Positions 33,239 through 49,034 of a stretch of DNA of 64,000 bases are shown here, piece by piece. A program made the translations under genes and the position numbers. This DNA comes from Megaleporinus macrocephalus (lineage: Eukaryota > Chordata > Actinopteri > Characiformes > Anostomidae), in contig CM038716.1 of assembly GCA_021613375.1 (NCBI GenBank), positions 7,438,394 to 7,502,393 on the forward strand, written 5' to 3'. The stretch's first letter is position 1, and each line of letters begins with the position of its first letter. The notes beneath the pieces were generated by a model, which worked only from the letters and a program-made list of their open reading frames with translations, did not search any database and was not told where the DNA came from.

Positions 33239-36200
33239 AAAATGGTTCAGTATAGAACTATAAACACTGAGAAGGAGCTTTGCATGATTAATGGATTCTA
33301 TATAGAACCATCTACAGCACAATTTCCATTAATCTGAAAAACACTGATGCAAAGAACCCTTTAATCATAGAGTGGGGCCTTTGCCTGTACATGGTTCTTA
33401 TATGGAACCATTGACTTTACTAAAGAACCCTTGAAGAACCAGCTTGGGCAGCTGTGTGATTTTTCAGTGTCATAGAACACGTGCACCGTCCAGCACGGTA
33501 TCAAAACTAAACTAAAGCCTTTATTTACTCAGCAAAACACTTTATTATTTAAATATTAAACAGTATTAATACAGTAGGTAGAGTTTTTACATACGTCAGT
33601 GTGTTTATTTAACCCTTTCCAAGCTTCTCCTTGTGGAAACAACCCAGTATTATTTATAGTTTTCATCTAATACCTGCTTTGACTGCTCAGTACTTCATTA
33701 AGATAAATCAAGATTACTGCTGAAGGAACTGAATACATTCATACAATGTCTGGGGCGTCCAGGAGAAATCTGGAACCTAACTTTGTTCTTCAAACTGGAG
33801 TCAAGATCAGATCTACTTCTCTCACAATAACATATTCATGTTACTTTGTATTGTATGTATGATTATTTACATCTGTTCTAATCAGATCTGCTGTTCTTAC
33901 TGGTGAACATACACTTATTGCTCAGATAAACAATCAGCTTAGGTGCCTTTTGCTTAGTATATATATATATATAAAATGTGAGTGTCGGTTGGTCTGGTGT
34001 ACCTGCGCTGGTCAGAGCTCTGACTTGGAGAGCGCTGGTAGAGATCATGTGACGGAAACGAAAAGGATCCTTCTCTTCTCCGGAAACAGATGCACGGTGA
34101 GAACCACCCTGAGAGAGTGAGAGAGAGAGAGAGAGAGAGGAAGACAGAGAGAGAGAGGTGTGTATACTGTCTTGACGCTCTGACGTTAATTAGAATTTAT
34201 ACTTGGAGGAAGAGAAAAACACTGAGGCGTTCTCACCATTTTCTTCTTCTGTTTGGAACCGTCCTTGCACACAAACACCACAGCAGTTTTAAACACTGAA
34301 GAAAGAACCCAGCACAGAGAGTGTCAAAAAAGGGTGTGACAAAGTGTGAGAGGCCATAAAAAGGGTGTTAGAGAGAGTGTGAGTGTGTAAAAGGGTATAA
34401 TACAGTGTGAGAGGGTGTAAAAGGGTGTAGTAGAGCGTATGTAACAGAGTGTGAGAAGGTGAAAAAGGTTGTAATATAGTTCAGGGGGTGTAAATGGGTA
34501 TAACAGAGGGTGAGAGGGTCTAAAAGAGTGTAAATGGGAACAATAGGGCATAAAAAGGTGTAACAGAGCGTGAGAGGCTGTAAAGGGTGTGAGAGTGTAA
34601 GAGGGTGCAATAGTGTGCGAGAGGGAGGGTGTAACAGCCTAAGAGGGTGTAATAGGGTGTAACAGAGTGTAAGAGAGTAATACCGTGTGTGGAGGAGGGA
34701 TTGTTTGTGTGTTGGTGTGGTTAGGTGTGTGAGTGTGTGTATATGGGTGAAGGGTGTGGTTTAGAGTGGGTGAGTGTGTTTTGAGTGTTTTGGTGTGAGA
34801 ATAGTGTGCAATAAGTTGTACCAAAAGTGGCGAGCTGGGGCTCCTTCTTCCACTTGCCCAGAGACGAGGGCGGGTTGAGCCAGGTCACCATGGTGTGCAG
34901 CAGCAGGTCACCCATAGACAAGTCAGCCACCTGTAATCATGACAACGATAACAACATAATGTAATAGAGAGTAACAGGATATGATGGAGTGGAACAAAGT
35001 GGAACACAATGTAACAGGATATACTATGGTGTAACAGTGTAAAAGGATGTAACAGAGTGGAACACAATGTAACAGGATATACTATGGTGTAACAGTGTAA
35101 AAGAATGTAACAGAGTGTAACACAATGTAACAGGATATACTATGGTGTAACAGTGTAAAAGGATGTAACAGAGTGTAACACAATGTAACAGGATATGCTA
35201 TGGTGTAACAGTATAAAAGGATGTAACAGAGTGTAACACAATGTAACAGGATATACTATGGTGTAACAGTGTAAAAGGATGCAACAGAGTGTAACACAAT
35301 GTAACAGGATATGCTATGGTGTAACAATGTAAAAGGATGCAACAGAGTGTAACACAATGTAACAGGATATGCTATGGTGTAACAGTATAAAAGGATGCAA
35401 CAGAGTGTAACACAATGTAACAGGATATGCTATGGTGTAACAGTGTAAAAGGATGTAACAGAGTGTAACACGATGTAACAGGATATACTATGGTGTAACA
35501 GTATAAAAGGATGCAACAGAGTGTAACACAACGTAACAGGATATGCTATGGTGTAACAGTGTAAAAGGATGCAACAGAGTGTAACACAATGTAACAGTAT
35601 ATACTATGGTGTAACAGTATAAAAGGATGTAACACAGTGTAACACAATGTAACAGGATATACTATGGTGTAACAGTGTAAAAGGATGTAACAGAGTGTAA
35701 CACAATGTAACAGGATATACTATGGTGTAACAGTATAAAAGGATGTAACAGAGTGTAACACAATGTAACATGATATACTATGGTGTAACAGTATAAAAGG
35801 ATGTAACAGAGTGTAACACAATGTAACATGATATACTATGGTATAACAGTATAAAAGGATGCAACAGAGTGTAACAATGTAACAGGATATACTATGGTGT
35901 AACAGCATGAAAGGATGTAACACAGTGTAACACAATGTAACATGATATACTATGGTGTAACAGTATAAAAGGATGTAACAGAGTGTAACACAATGTAACA
36001 GGATATACTATGGTGTAACCGTATAAAAGGATGTAACAGAGTGTAACACAATGTAACAGGATGTACTATGGTATAACAGTATAAAAGGATACAACAGAGT
36101 GTAACAATGTAACAGGATATACTATGGTGTAACAGCATGAAAGGATGTAACAGAGTGTAACACAATGTAACAGGATATACTATGGTGTAACCGTATAAAA

Positions 36201-39200
36201 GGATGTAACAGAGTGTAACACAATGTAACAGGATGTACAAGGATGTAATAGAGCGTAATAGTGTAGAACAGAATGTAACAAGATGTACAGTGCTGTAACA
36301 GGATGTAACATGATATAATGGGGTGTAACTGAATGAGACAGGATGTAATAGCATGTAACACTATGCAATATGGATGTACTACAGTGTAGTAGAGTGTAAC
36401 TGAATGTAGGAGGGTGCAATAGGATGCAATAGAGTGTGACAAGATGTGTCAGGATGTATTAGGATGTAATAGAGTGTAACAGAATGTATAGAGTATTATA
36501 GAGTGTAACAAGATGTAGCAGGATGTAAGAGGGTGTAACAGGGCGTAACAGGACGTACTAGGGTTGTGTATGTAAAAGACTGACGGATACACACCTCTTT
36601 CTTTTCGCCGGTCTGTTCTGAAATCAGCTGATCAAAAACAGCACCAAACTCTTCATGGAGCTTCTGCATCTCGTTGATGTGGCTCGCCACTTTATTCATG
36701 GCCTTCATTGCAACTGTACACACACAGGAGAGAGAAAACACTTCAATTGGATTCTAGTTGGGCAGACTGTTTATATCAGGTAGGAGTACTGCAGTACAAT
36801 CATCCTGTAGGTTAATATTTTAAAAGGCAAACAGGGTGTAACAGGATGAAACAGGGTGTAATAGGATGAAACAGGGTGTAACAGGATATTATAGGGTATA
36901 TTAGGGTATAACAGGATGAACAGGGTATAACAGGGTAGAGTATAACTGCATGAATATAGAATAGAATAGAATGAGTTTAACTGGGTAGAATAAAAAATAA
37001 CTGGGTGTGGTATGACATAATATGGTGTAACAGGGTGTAACAGAGGGTAATGGGTGAAACAGATTGAAATAGAGTACAGTAAGGTGTAACAGGGCATGAC
37101 AACTTCCAATAGAGTGTGACTGGGGTATAACAGGGTACAATAATGTGTAACAGATTGGGGTATAACAGGATAGAGTAAGGTGTAACAGATTGTAATGGAG
37201 ATGTAATAGGTTACTATGGCCGATTGCCGTATAACAGGTTATATTAGGGTATAATAGGAGGAACAGGGTATAATAGAGTGAATAGGATGAAATAGGGTGT
37301 AATAGGATGTAACAGGGTGAACAGGGTATGACAGGATATAATAAGATATAACTGTGAGTGTATAATATGGTGTAACAGGGTGTAACAGAGGGTCTAACAA
37401 AGTCTAATAGAGTAAAATAAGGTGTAACAGGGTGTAACAGTGTGCCATTACATGTAATAGGTTACTATAGGCTATAATATGTTGTAATCAGGTATAACAG
37501 GGTACAATAAGGTATAACAGATTGGGGTATAACATGGTATATTAGGGTAGAATAGAGTGAATAGGATGTAATAGGATGTAACAGGGTGAACAGGGTATAA
37601 CAGGATATAATAGGGTGTATGCACCAGCCCTGCACAGCATGTAATAGGGTGGAATAGAATATGATAGAGCTTAACCAGGTACAATAAGATATAACTGTGA
37701 GTGTATAATAAGGTGTAACAGGGTGTAACTGTGTGCTATTAGATGTCATAGGTTACTATAGGCTATAATATGTTGTAATAGCGTATAACAGGGTGTAATA
37801 AGCTATAACAGGGTGTAATAAGATGCTATTATATCTTGAAAATCAACACTTTCTGTCTCACCGTCCAGGTGGTAGTGTTCCTCACTGTCCGGGTCAGTGA
37901 GCGTGTAGAGCTCTCTCAGCAGCAGTGGGTATTTCAGAACTCTCTGGATGGGTTTGATCAGATAGGACTCCAGAGTGGACGAGTGCTGCTGCTTCGGGTT
38001 CCTCTCGTCCAGAAACGCCTTAAACGCGGGGTCCGTCTTCGCTGAAGGATCACACAGACACATGCATAGAGTTAGCGGGGCTGCACCCTCAATAGAACGC
38101 AGCAAATAAATAAAAAAGTAATTATTTGTCTTGATGAATGAAAGAGGGGGAGCTTACCCTTCACCAGCACTTTGGGTACTTTAGTGTGGCTGGCACAGAA
38201 GGCGCTGTAGATCTTAAAGCGGTCAGCGTAGTAGAGAAACGATCCACCCAGAGAGAACAGGATCTTCTACAAAAACGAGATGAAGGAGGTTTACGGAGAT
38301 GGAGAGACGGCAAGAGCATGTCAGGCAACGTGGAAAGAAAACATTCTATGATGGATACTGAAGCAAAGAACCTTAATAACAACAAATGTGATGCTTAGCT
38401 GTATTAGCCTTTAGCTCCAGCATAAAGCTAAAGATGCAAACCAAGCATGTCATGTTTGATTGTATACTTTAGGATATAATAGGATGAAGATGAGGGTGTA
38501 ACAGCATGTAATGGGGTGGAATTGAATATATAATAGAGCTTAACTGGGTACAATACAGTATAATATAGTGTAACTGGGTGTAACAGAGCCTTATAGAGTA
38601 TAATAAGGTGTAATAGGTTTGTGATTGGGGTGTAACAGTGTACAATAGGGTGTAACTGATTGGGATATAACATTTGGGGTAAGTATTTTTTATTGTTATT
38701 GCCAAACTATGGCTTTGATTGAATTTTTTTTCTTTTTACCTTGAACTGCTCGACTCTCTCCAGCTTCTCCAGGTCAGGGACCAGACGAGTGCCGTCCTCC
38801 AGCGTCCGCAAGAACTCCACCTGAAACTCCACCATCTCCGGAAGATTCCCGAACAGCACGTCCAACTGATACACGCAACAAAAGCACGTCGTGAGTTGAT
38901 GAATGCTTTCAGATCTGCATTGGTGGCTTGTAAAGCTCTTAATGGTGTTGACCTCTTGAGGCCACATTCAACTTCACGTCTTTAAAGATCTTCTAATCAG
39001 TTGCTACTAGCATTCTGCATTCTTGATTAAAATCCAATGGTGACGGAGCTTTCTCTGTAGTTGCCCCAAAACTGTGAAATAGCCTCCCACTCCATATAAG
39101 AATTAGGGGTGTAAGAAAATATCGATAATATCAAATATCGGAATATTATGTTTAGTGATACTGTATCGATTCTCAAAAACACAGTATCGATACACAGATT

Positions 39201-41032
39201 CCTGGCAGACAGTGAATCATTGTGTGTTGTGTTTAAACCTCTGACCACTAGATGGCAGTGTTGTAATCCATTTTCAGCTCCACTCCAACATAAACAAGCA
39301 GCACAAGGGCGCAATGCTATTGTAAGTATTGACAAACCTGTTCATGTAGTGGTGTGTTTTAATAGAAGGATTTGAAAAATCACGATATATCACTTTGCTT
39401 GCAGTATCACAATATATCACAATATATTGAATCGTGACTGCTGTATCACGATATGTATTGTATCGCCAGGATCTTGCCAATACACAGCCCTAATCAGAAT
39501 ATCATCTAAAATTGATGCCTTTAAGTCAAACTTGAACTCAAGCGGTCTTATTTCTTTTTAATTCTTGTCCAGGTAATATTTTAACATTTAATTTGAATGT
39601 TTTTGTATTGATAGTTTTTGCTTAGTTTATAGTTTATATTTCTTTGTTCTATATTATCTGCTGTTATCTTGACTTGTACAGCACTTTGGTTGGCTTCTAC
39701 AGTCTTTAAAACATGCTATATAAATAAAGATGGACTTGACTTCACTTAAAGCAGAAGTGGAGCTTGATGTTCTCCTCGCTCCCAAAGATCAAAGCTTCAA
39801 GTGCTGTTTAGCTGATGGCGACAGTGTCTACCAAGTGTTCCAGGTGGTTGTTAGGAATCCTGAAAGCTCCTCTCTGTAGCTTTTAATTAGTTTTCAAATC
39901 AGTTTTTAAGTAAGAAGCTTATTTTATATCTTGTTTAAGAAGAATTAGGGACGTAATGGATGTTTTCAATGTGAATTAACCCTTTAGAAGCCCAGACACT
40001 TACACAGTAAGACTCATAACTCAGTAATTACAAAGACTACAATGTAAGCTGGTTGGGTTATAGAAGTGTGTAGTATCATCTTGGTCCTGCTGGTGGGCCC
40101 TGGATCTTTAGGGGGTAAATATATGGTGACTTACCATATATTTACTGAACCACCAAACTTCACTACAGACTCTATTTAAATTAACATTGACTTTAACTAG
40201 TTTCCACTAACCTTCTACCTTCATTAACTGTCATCATCACTGACTGTTCTTCATCTCTACTATAATTCATGTTAGTTATATCACATTATGATTATATAAG
40301 CACACCTGAGCAGCTGAAGAGAAGTACAAGGTGGTACAGTCATTATATCAGTACTGTTTGAGTAGTCTAATCAGAGGAGGATGGGAGTCTTGTGAGTCTT
40401 GGTTCCTCCCAAGGTTTCTTCCTCCAGCTCTAAGGGAGTTTGCCACTGTCGCCTATGGCTTGCTCACCTGGGGGTTTTCTATGATTTCCTTCTGTGTGTG
40501 TTATTTTCTTCTTAGGCTTATTGATGCTCTATTGAACTTTTCTCATCACTAAATTCCTGTAAAGCTGCTTTGTGACGACATCAGTTGTTAAAAGCGCTAC
40601 ACAAATAAATTTGATTTGATTTGATTTGACTTATGCACTGCGCTGTTCAAACCAAACACTAAAGTATTAAAGGAATTCTGTTTGAGACGAGCTGTTTCCT
40701 CAGGCACTCGTGTCTCAGGCCGTAACTCCAAACACCTACACGCTCACTGTCATTAAGCCGACAAAGTGATTTACAGACTGTAAACACGGTGTTCTGGACA
40801 GGTGAGTGTGTGTGAGTGTGTGTGAGTGTGTGTTTGGTATCACTGGCTCTGATTTACAGCGAGGGCTGGTGCATGTGTTAGAGTAATGAACACATCTGTA
40901 TTTTACCGTCAGTCTGAACCCACACACAGCTCAATATAGCTCAGCAACCACCATCCCACCTCTCCACCCCCTCGTCCCCACCACGTTAAAAAATATACCC
41001 CTAACCCACACGCCCACCTCTCACTTAACTCT

Positions 41033-41086
<54 letters not shown>

Positions 41087-41671
41087 TAAAACCACCTCCC
41101 TGTATCTACACACACTGTCCACTGTATCAGCTCCACTGACCATACAGGAGCTCCACTTACAGACTGTAGTTCATCTGATTCTCTGTATACTTTATTACTC
41201 TGTTCTTTAATGATCAGGACCCCCACAGGACCACCACAGAGCAGATATTATTTGGGTGGTGGATCATTCTCAGCACTGCAGTGACACTAACATGGTGGTG
41301 GTAGTGTGTTAGTGTGTGTTGCGCTGTTGTGAGTGGATCAGACACAGCAGTGTGTCACTGCCGGGCTGAGAATTGTCCACCAACCAGCAACATCCAGACA
41401 GCAGTGTCCTGTGGGCGGCGTCCTTTGTCCACTGATGAAGAACTAGAGGAACACAAACTGTGCAGCAGCAGATGAGCTACTGTCTCTGACTTTACATCTA
41501 CAAGGTGGACCAGCAAGTAGTAGGAGTGTCTAATAGAGTGGACAGTGAGTGGACACAGTGTTTTAACACTCCAGCAGCACTGCTGTGTCTGATCCACTCA
41601 CACCAGCACAACACAGTATTTTGTCATCACTACTTTTGTGCTATATTATGTCTCAAGTTATATATATATAT

Positions 41672-41769
<98 letters not shown>

Positions 41770-44700
41770 GCTGGATATTATCTGTGTATGTGTGATTGTG
41801 TGTTACCTCATCCTGAGTGAGGAAGCTTTCTTTCTGTAGAGGAGTCAAATATCTCCCAATCAGACAGTTCAAGTCCTGAAAACGGGACAGAGGACAAACA
41901 GTATAGTAAACATTCACATAATACACTGTATGGGAGCTTTAAGTCTGAGGGCTGTGAACAAGTCAAGAACTACTAACACAAATCAGAAGAGAGTACAGTG
42001 AACGCTTAGCCTGTTTCTTTCCAACCCAATGAAATCCACACAGCTGACTTTTAGCGGTGATACTGTGAATAACACTGTAGTGCTGTAACAGTGAAACTGT
42101 AACTACAGTGTAGTAACATTCAAATGTAACGGTAAAACTATAACTATTATAATAACTATATTGATGTAACTAAGACTGTAACTGTAATTCTGTATCTATA
42201 ACACTGTAACTGCAATGACATAAATGTAATACTACAACAGTAAGGATGTAACTCTTATACTGTAATTATAATGATGTAACTGTAATGATGTAACTGTTAT
42301 GCTGTAATTACAATGATGTAACTGTAATGATGTAACTCTTATACTGTAATTATAATGATGTAACAGTTATACTGTAATTATAATGATGTAACAGTTATAC
42401 TGTAATTATAATGATGTAACTGCAATGACAAATGTAATACTACAACAGTAAGGATGTAACTCTTATACTGTAATTATAATGGTGTAAGTGTAAAGATAAT
42501 ACTGTAACTGTAGTTCTGTATCTATAATACCATAACTGTAATACTGTAACTGTGATGATGTAACTGTAATACTGCAACTGCAATGATGTAAATGTAATAA
42601 TGTAATTATAATGATGTAACTGTAACGATGTAAGTTATACTGTAATTATAGCGATGTAACAGATATACTGTAATTATAATGATGTAACTGTTATACTGTA
42701 ATTATAATGATGTAACTGTAATGATGTAAATGCAATAATGTAATTATAATAATGTAACTGTAACGATGTAACAGTTAAACTGTAATTATAATGATGTAAA
42801 TGCAATAATGTAATTATAATAATGTAACTGTAACGATGTAACAGTTATACTGTAATTATAATGATGTAACAGTTATACTGTAATTGTAATGTAACTGTAA
42901 CAATGTAACAGTTATACTGTAATTATAATGATGTAACTGTAACAATGTAACAGTTATACTGTAATTTTAACGATGTAACAGTTATACTGTAATTATAATG
43001 ATGTAACTGTAAAGATGTAACAGTTATACTGTAATTTTAACGATGTAACAGTTATACTGTAATTATAATGATGTAACTGTAAAGAGGCAAAAGTAGTATT
43101 GTAACTGTCATTCTGTATCTAAAATTATGTAACCATAATGATGTAATATAATAATGTAAATGTAACGATGTAAGAGTTATACTGTAATTATAATGATGTA
43201 ACTGTAATGATGTAACAGTTATACTGTAATTATAATGATGTAACTGTAATAGTGTAATTATAATGATGTAACTGTAATGATGTCACTGTTATACTGTAAT
43301 TTTAATTACGTGACTGTTATACTGTAATTATAATGATGTAACTGTAATGATGTAACAGTTATACTGTAATTATAATGATGTAACTGTAATAGTGTAATTA
43401 TAATGATGTAACTGTAATGATGTCACTGTTATACTGTAATTTTAATTACGTAACTGTTATACTGTAATTATAATGATGTAACTGTAATGATGTAACAGTT
43501 ATACTGTAAGTGTAACTCTGTATCTATAATACCTTAACGATAATGATGTAACTGTTATGATGTAATTATAATGATGTAACTGTTATGATGTAATTATAAT
43601 AATGTAACTGTTATGATGTAACAGTTATACTGTAAGTGTAACTCTGTATCTATAATACCGTAACAGTAATGATGTAACTGTTATGATGTAATTATAATGA
43701 TGCAATTGTAATCCTGTAACTGTAGTGATATAACTGTCATACTGTTACTGTATCACTCCATCTCACTAAAATACATGACTACCTACAACTGCTTCTCTTT
43801 CTCTATCCTTCCAGCTTTCTCCTTCTCTCTTTATTTTCAGTCTTTCATTCTCTTACCACTCTTTCTTTCCTTGACTTTCCCTTTACCTTTCTCTCCTTCT
43901 TCATTTTTTCTCTCTCTCCCATTCCCTCCCTCTCCTTCTTCTCTACTCTTTGACTTTCTTTTTTATTTCTCTGTGCCTTTCTATCTCCACCCTTTTTATC
44001 TTTCTTTTTTATTCCTCCCTATCTCTCTCTGCCTTTTTATGTTCACCCTTTTCATTCTTTTTTATTTCTCACTCCCCTTTCTCTCTCACTCTCTCCTTCC
44101 CTCTCAGTCCCACTTTTATCACCACCTTTTTTATTTCTCATTCCCTTTTACTGTCTCTCTCTCTGTCTGTCTGTCTTCCTTTTTATCTCCATTCTTTTTA
44201 TTCTCCGTATTTGTTTCTCTCTCTCTCTGTCACTCTCTCTTACTCTCACTCTCTCTGTTTCTCGCTCTCATGCTGTCTCTGTGTCTCTCACTCTATCTGT
44301 CTCTTTCTCTCTCACTCTCTAACTCTCTCACTCTCTTGCTTTCATATTTCTCTCTTTCTTGTTTCAGGTAAGATCTGCTCTCTGCGTGTTTTATAAACAG
44401 TTATGAGAACAGCCGGTTCCTCCAGTGAAGCTAACAGAGCGTACAGGACAGCAGAGCAGATGTTCACTCTAACACGGCTCTGCTCTTCAGTGAGCTGTGT
44501 TTTATTTTCTCGTGTTCACATTGAAGCACTGTTTTTATCATTTCATCCTGAAACTCACTGCCTGATACTCCCTGTTAAAACGTAGCACATCACTGGCGCC
44601 GAGCTGACCTCTCTGCTGAGCGTGACTTATACATGAACGAGACATAACACATCAACGTTACTGAAGTGTTTTGATTATCAGAGCTTTAGAAGTTTAAAGG

Positions 44701-46592
44701 TCTGTAAAATGCATATGTTCTAAATTAATATGTGCTGTATTATGTGTACAGTGCAAAACACGGTGAATATAATATTAATTAAAGTTATTCTGTGAAGTTA
44801 AAAGTCATTTCCGCTTATATTCGTTTATATGTAAATTACTGACTGCAGGAGTTACAATTATAATGATGTAACTGTAATGATGTAACTGATATACTGTAAT
44901 CGTAATGATGTAACTGTTCTACTGTAATTATAATGATGTACCAGTAATGATGTAACTGTTATATTGTAATTCTAATGATGTAACTGTAATGATATAACCG
45001 TTATACTGTAATTATAATGATGTAACGGTAATGATGTAACTGTTATACTGTAATCATAATGATGTAACTGTAATGATGTAATTGTTATACTGTAATCATA
45101 ATGATGTAACTGTTATACTGTAATTATAATGATGTAACAGTAATGATGTAACTGTTATACTGTAATTATAATGATGTAACTGTAATGATGTAATTGTTAT
45201 ACTGTAATCATAATGATGTAACTGTTATACGGTAATTATAATGATGTAACTGTAATGATGTAACTGTTATACTGTAATTATAATGATGTAACTGTAATGA
45301 TGTAACAGTTATACTGTAATCATAATGATGTAACTGTAACGATGTAACAGTTACACTGTAATTATAATGATATAACTTTAAAGATGTAAATGTAGTATTG
45401 TAACTGTCATTCTGTATCTATAATACCGTAACCATAATGATGTAATATAATATTGTAATTATAATGATGTAAATGTAACGATGTAAGAGTTATACTGTAA
45501 TTATAATGATGTAACTGTAATGATGTCACTGTTATACTGTAATTATAATGATGTCACTGTTATACTGTAATTATAATGATGTAACTGTAATGACGTAATT
45601 GTTATACTGTAATTATAATGATGTAACTGTAATGATGTCACTGTTATACTGTAATTATAATGATGTAACTGTAATACTGTAATTATAATGATGTAACTGT
45701 AATGATGTCACTGTTATACTGTAATTATAATGATGTAACTGTTATACGGTAATTATAATAATGTAACTGTAATGATGTAACTGTTATACGTTAATTATAA
45801 TAATGTAACTGTAATGATGTAACTGTAATACTGTAATTATAATAATGTAACTGTAATGATGTCACTGTTATACTGTAATTATAATGATGTAACTGTTATA
45901 TGGTAATTATAATATTGTAACTGTAATGATGTAACTGTTATGCTGTAATTATAATGATGTAACTGTAATGATGTAACTGTAATGATGTAAATGTAATTCT
46001 GTATATTTAATAATACCGTAACGATAATGATGTAACTGCAATGATGTAATTATAATGATGTAATTGTAATCCTGTAACTGTAGTGATATATCTGTTATAC
46101 TGTTACTGTATCACTCCACCTTACTAAAATACATGACTACCTACAACTGCTTCTCTTTCTCTATCCTTCCAGCTTTCTCTTTCCTGCTCTCCTTCTCTTT
46201 CTCTCTTTATTTTCCTTTCTTATCCTCTCCCCACTCTCTTTCTTTTCTTAGTTAAAAGTCACTTACATATAAAATCTTATACTCGTTTATATGTAAATTA
46301 CTGACTGCAGTAGTTTCAGAGCTGTTCCGTTTAAAAATACGGTGATTTTACAGTATTTCTAAATAACAGACACATCTCACACAAACACGCATCACTGCTG
46401 CTGGAAAACAAAACTTTGGATCTCCTTCTTTTTCAGTTAAAAAACATTACATTGCATGCAAAGATCATCACGAACAAACCAAAAGAAATGATCCCAAATT
46501 TTATGGAAATACGTCTGGTTACCTTGACTTGCATTAAAAGTTTGTTTTTCCTAGTTGGAAATATGCCGTTTAGTTTTGACAGCAGCGACATA

Positions 46593-46682
<90 letters not shown>

Positions 46683-46894
46683 TAAACAGTGGTACTGACT
46701 TTAACGTAGGTGCGCTCCGTGTCCACCAGCTCCCAGATCACTTTCCGCAGTTTGTCGGCGTGGCTGAGCTGCCGCGGAACGTTAGCACATCCTGAGGAAG
46801 ACTCCGGTCCTGAGGAAGGAGAAACGGCCTCAGAGGAAGGATTCATCTCATGAAGACTCCGACAGAACGCTGCTACCTGCTCCGTACTCTACAA

Positions 46895-46945
<51 letters not shown>

Positions 46946-48473
46946 GAGAGCTAAAAACATCATTTCAACTTGAACTCGTTTGATCTATTTTAAGTCAGAG
47001 CTCTTCTCTCCTCCTCTCTATCCCATCATCCTTACAACACACACACATACACACATATATATATATATATATATATTAATACAATTACAGACTGTAGTTC
47101 ATCTGATTCTCTGTATACTTCATTACCCTGTTCTTCAATGGGCAGGACCCCCACGGGACCACCACAGAGCAGGTGTTATATGGGTGATGGATCATTTTCA
47201 CACCAGCCCATCAGATAAATAGCACTTTCATCTTTGAGAGAGAGGAGAACATCAAGCTCCACTCCTGCCTCAGACCTTAAAACCTCTATGGGTCTGAAAG
47301 GATGTGTAACTGTACATGAAGCTCCTCACTGAGAAAAGGAGACAGAGACACATCTAACAAAGAAGCTGCTGGTGGTCTCAGAACAGTGGACTGACCACCC
47401 CAGAGTCCAGAACCTCAACACCACTGAACCTGTTTGGGGTTATTTGGATGGTGAGAAGAAGAAGAACATGTTAAAGCAGCTTCTAAGGCTGAACTGTGGA
47501 GGTGAGTCTCTCTGAGGAACTGAACGTGAGTCTCCTGAGAAGAACAGAAGGTGTAATGAAGGTGAAGAGTGGACGCAGTAAACAAAAAACCTCTCTCTCA
47601 CTCTCTCTCTGTTTTTCTTTCTCTCTCTCTCTCTGTTTCTTTCTATCTCTCTGTCTCTCTCACTCTCACTCTGTCTCTCTCTCGCTCTGCCTGTCTCTTT
47701 TTATCTCTCTGTTTTTCTTTCTATCTCTCTCTCGGTCTTTCTTTCCATCTCTCTCTGTCTGTCTTTCTCTCTCACTCTGTCTTTCTTTCCATCTCTCTTT
47801 CTCTCTGTTTCTTTCTATCTCTCTCTCTCTCACTCTGTCTGTCTCTCTCTCTCTCACTCACTCTTTCTTTCAATCTCTGTCTCTATCTCTCTCACTCTCT
47901 GTCTCTGTCTCTATCTCTCTCACTCTCTGTCTCTCTCTCACTCTTTCTTTCCATCTCTCTCTCTCTCTCTCTCTCACTCTGTCTGTCTCTCTCTCTGTCT
48001 TTCTATCCCTCTCTCTGTCTCTCTCTCTGTCTGTCTCTCTTTCTCTCTCTCACTCAGTCTTTCTTTCCGTCTCTATCTCCTCTCTCATTCTGTCTCTCTC
48101 TATCTCTACGTCTCCCTCTGTCCTCTCTCTCTCTCTCTGTTTGTCGCTGTCTGTTTGTCTCTCTCTGTCTCTCTCTCTTTCACTCTCTCTCAGTCTTTCT
48201 TTCCATCTCTATCTCCTCTCTCTTTCTGTCTTTATCTCTCTGTCTCCCTCTGTCTCCTCTCTCTCTCTCCCTCTGTTTGTCTCTGTCTCTCTCTCTCTCT
48301 GTCTTTCTTTCCATCTCTATCTCCTCTCTCTTTCTGTCTTTATCTCTCTGTCTCCCTCTGTCTCCTCTCTCTCTCTCTCTCTGTTTGTCTCTGTCTGTCT
48401 CTCTCTGTCTCTCTCTCTCTCTCTCTCTTTCTTTCCATCTCTCTCTCCTCTCTGTCTCCTCTCTCTCTCTTTC

Positions 48474-48533
<60 letters not shown>

Positions 48534-48754
48534 AGCTGGCTGTTCGAGCTTCTTTTCCTTCAAACCAAAATATGAGCACCTGTCCTTCCGGCCGGTTGTC
48601 ATGGTGATGGTCGTCACGGCACATGGGAAAGTGTCGGCTGTGTTTTTACACTGACATACTGATGAAGAGCAGAGTCCATCACTCCATCCTCTCTCCCTCT
48701 CTCCCTCTCTCTCGCTCTCTGTGCTCTAATGACATAGTACTGTACAACATACAG

Positions 48755-48792
<38 letters not shown>

Positions 48793-48979
48793 TATTCTTT
48801 CTCTTTCCTCCCTTTCTTTAGCTCAACACCTTTTCTTTCTCACCCTCTTTCCTCTCCTTCTGTTTTTCTCCCTCTCTTCTCTCTCTCTCTCTCTTCTTTC
48901 TCTCTCTCTCTCATGTAGTAGGCACTCAGTGTTCTCACTAGTTCTGCCAGCAAATGTCATTCACACTGAACTTTTTCTC

Positions 48980-49034
<55 letters not shown>

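Noticed and set aside
47496..48654. 359- and 361-codon Ser/Leu/Phe frames
   Set aside because: Translation of a CT-rich tract; no start context or domain.
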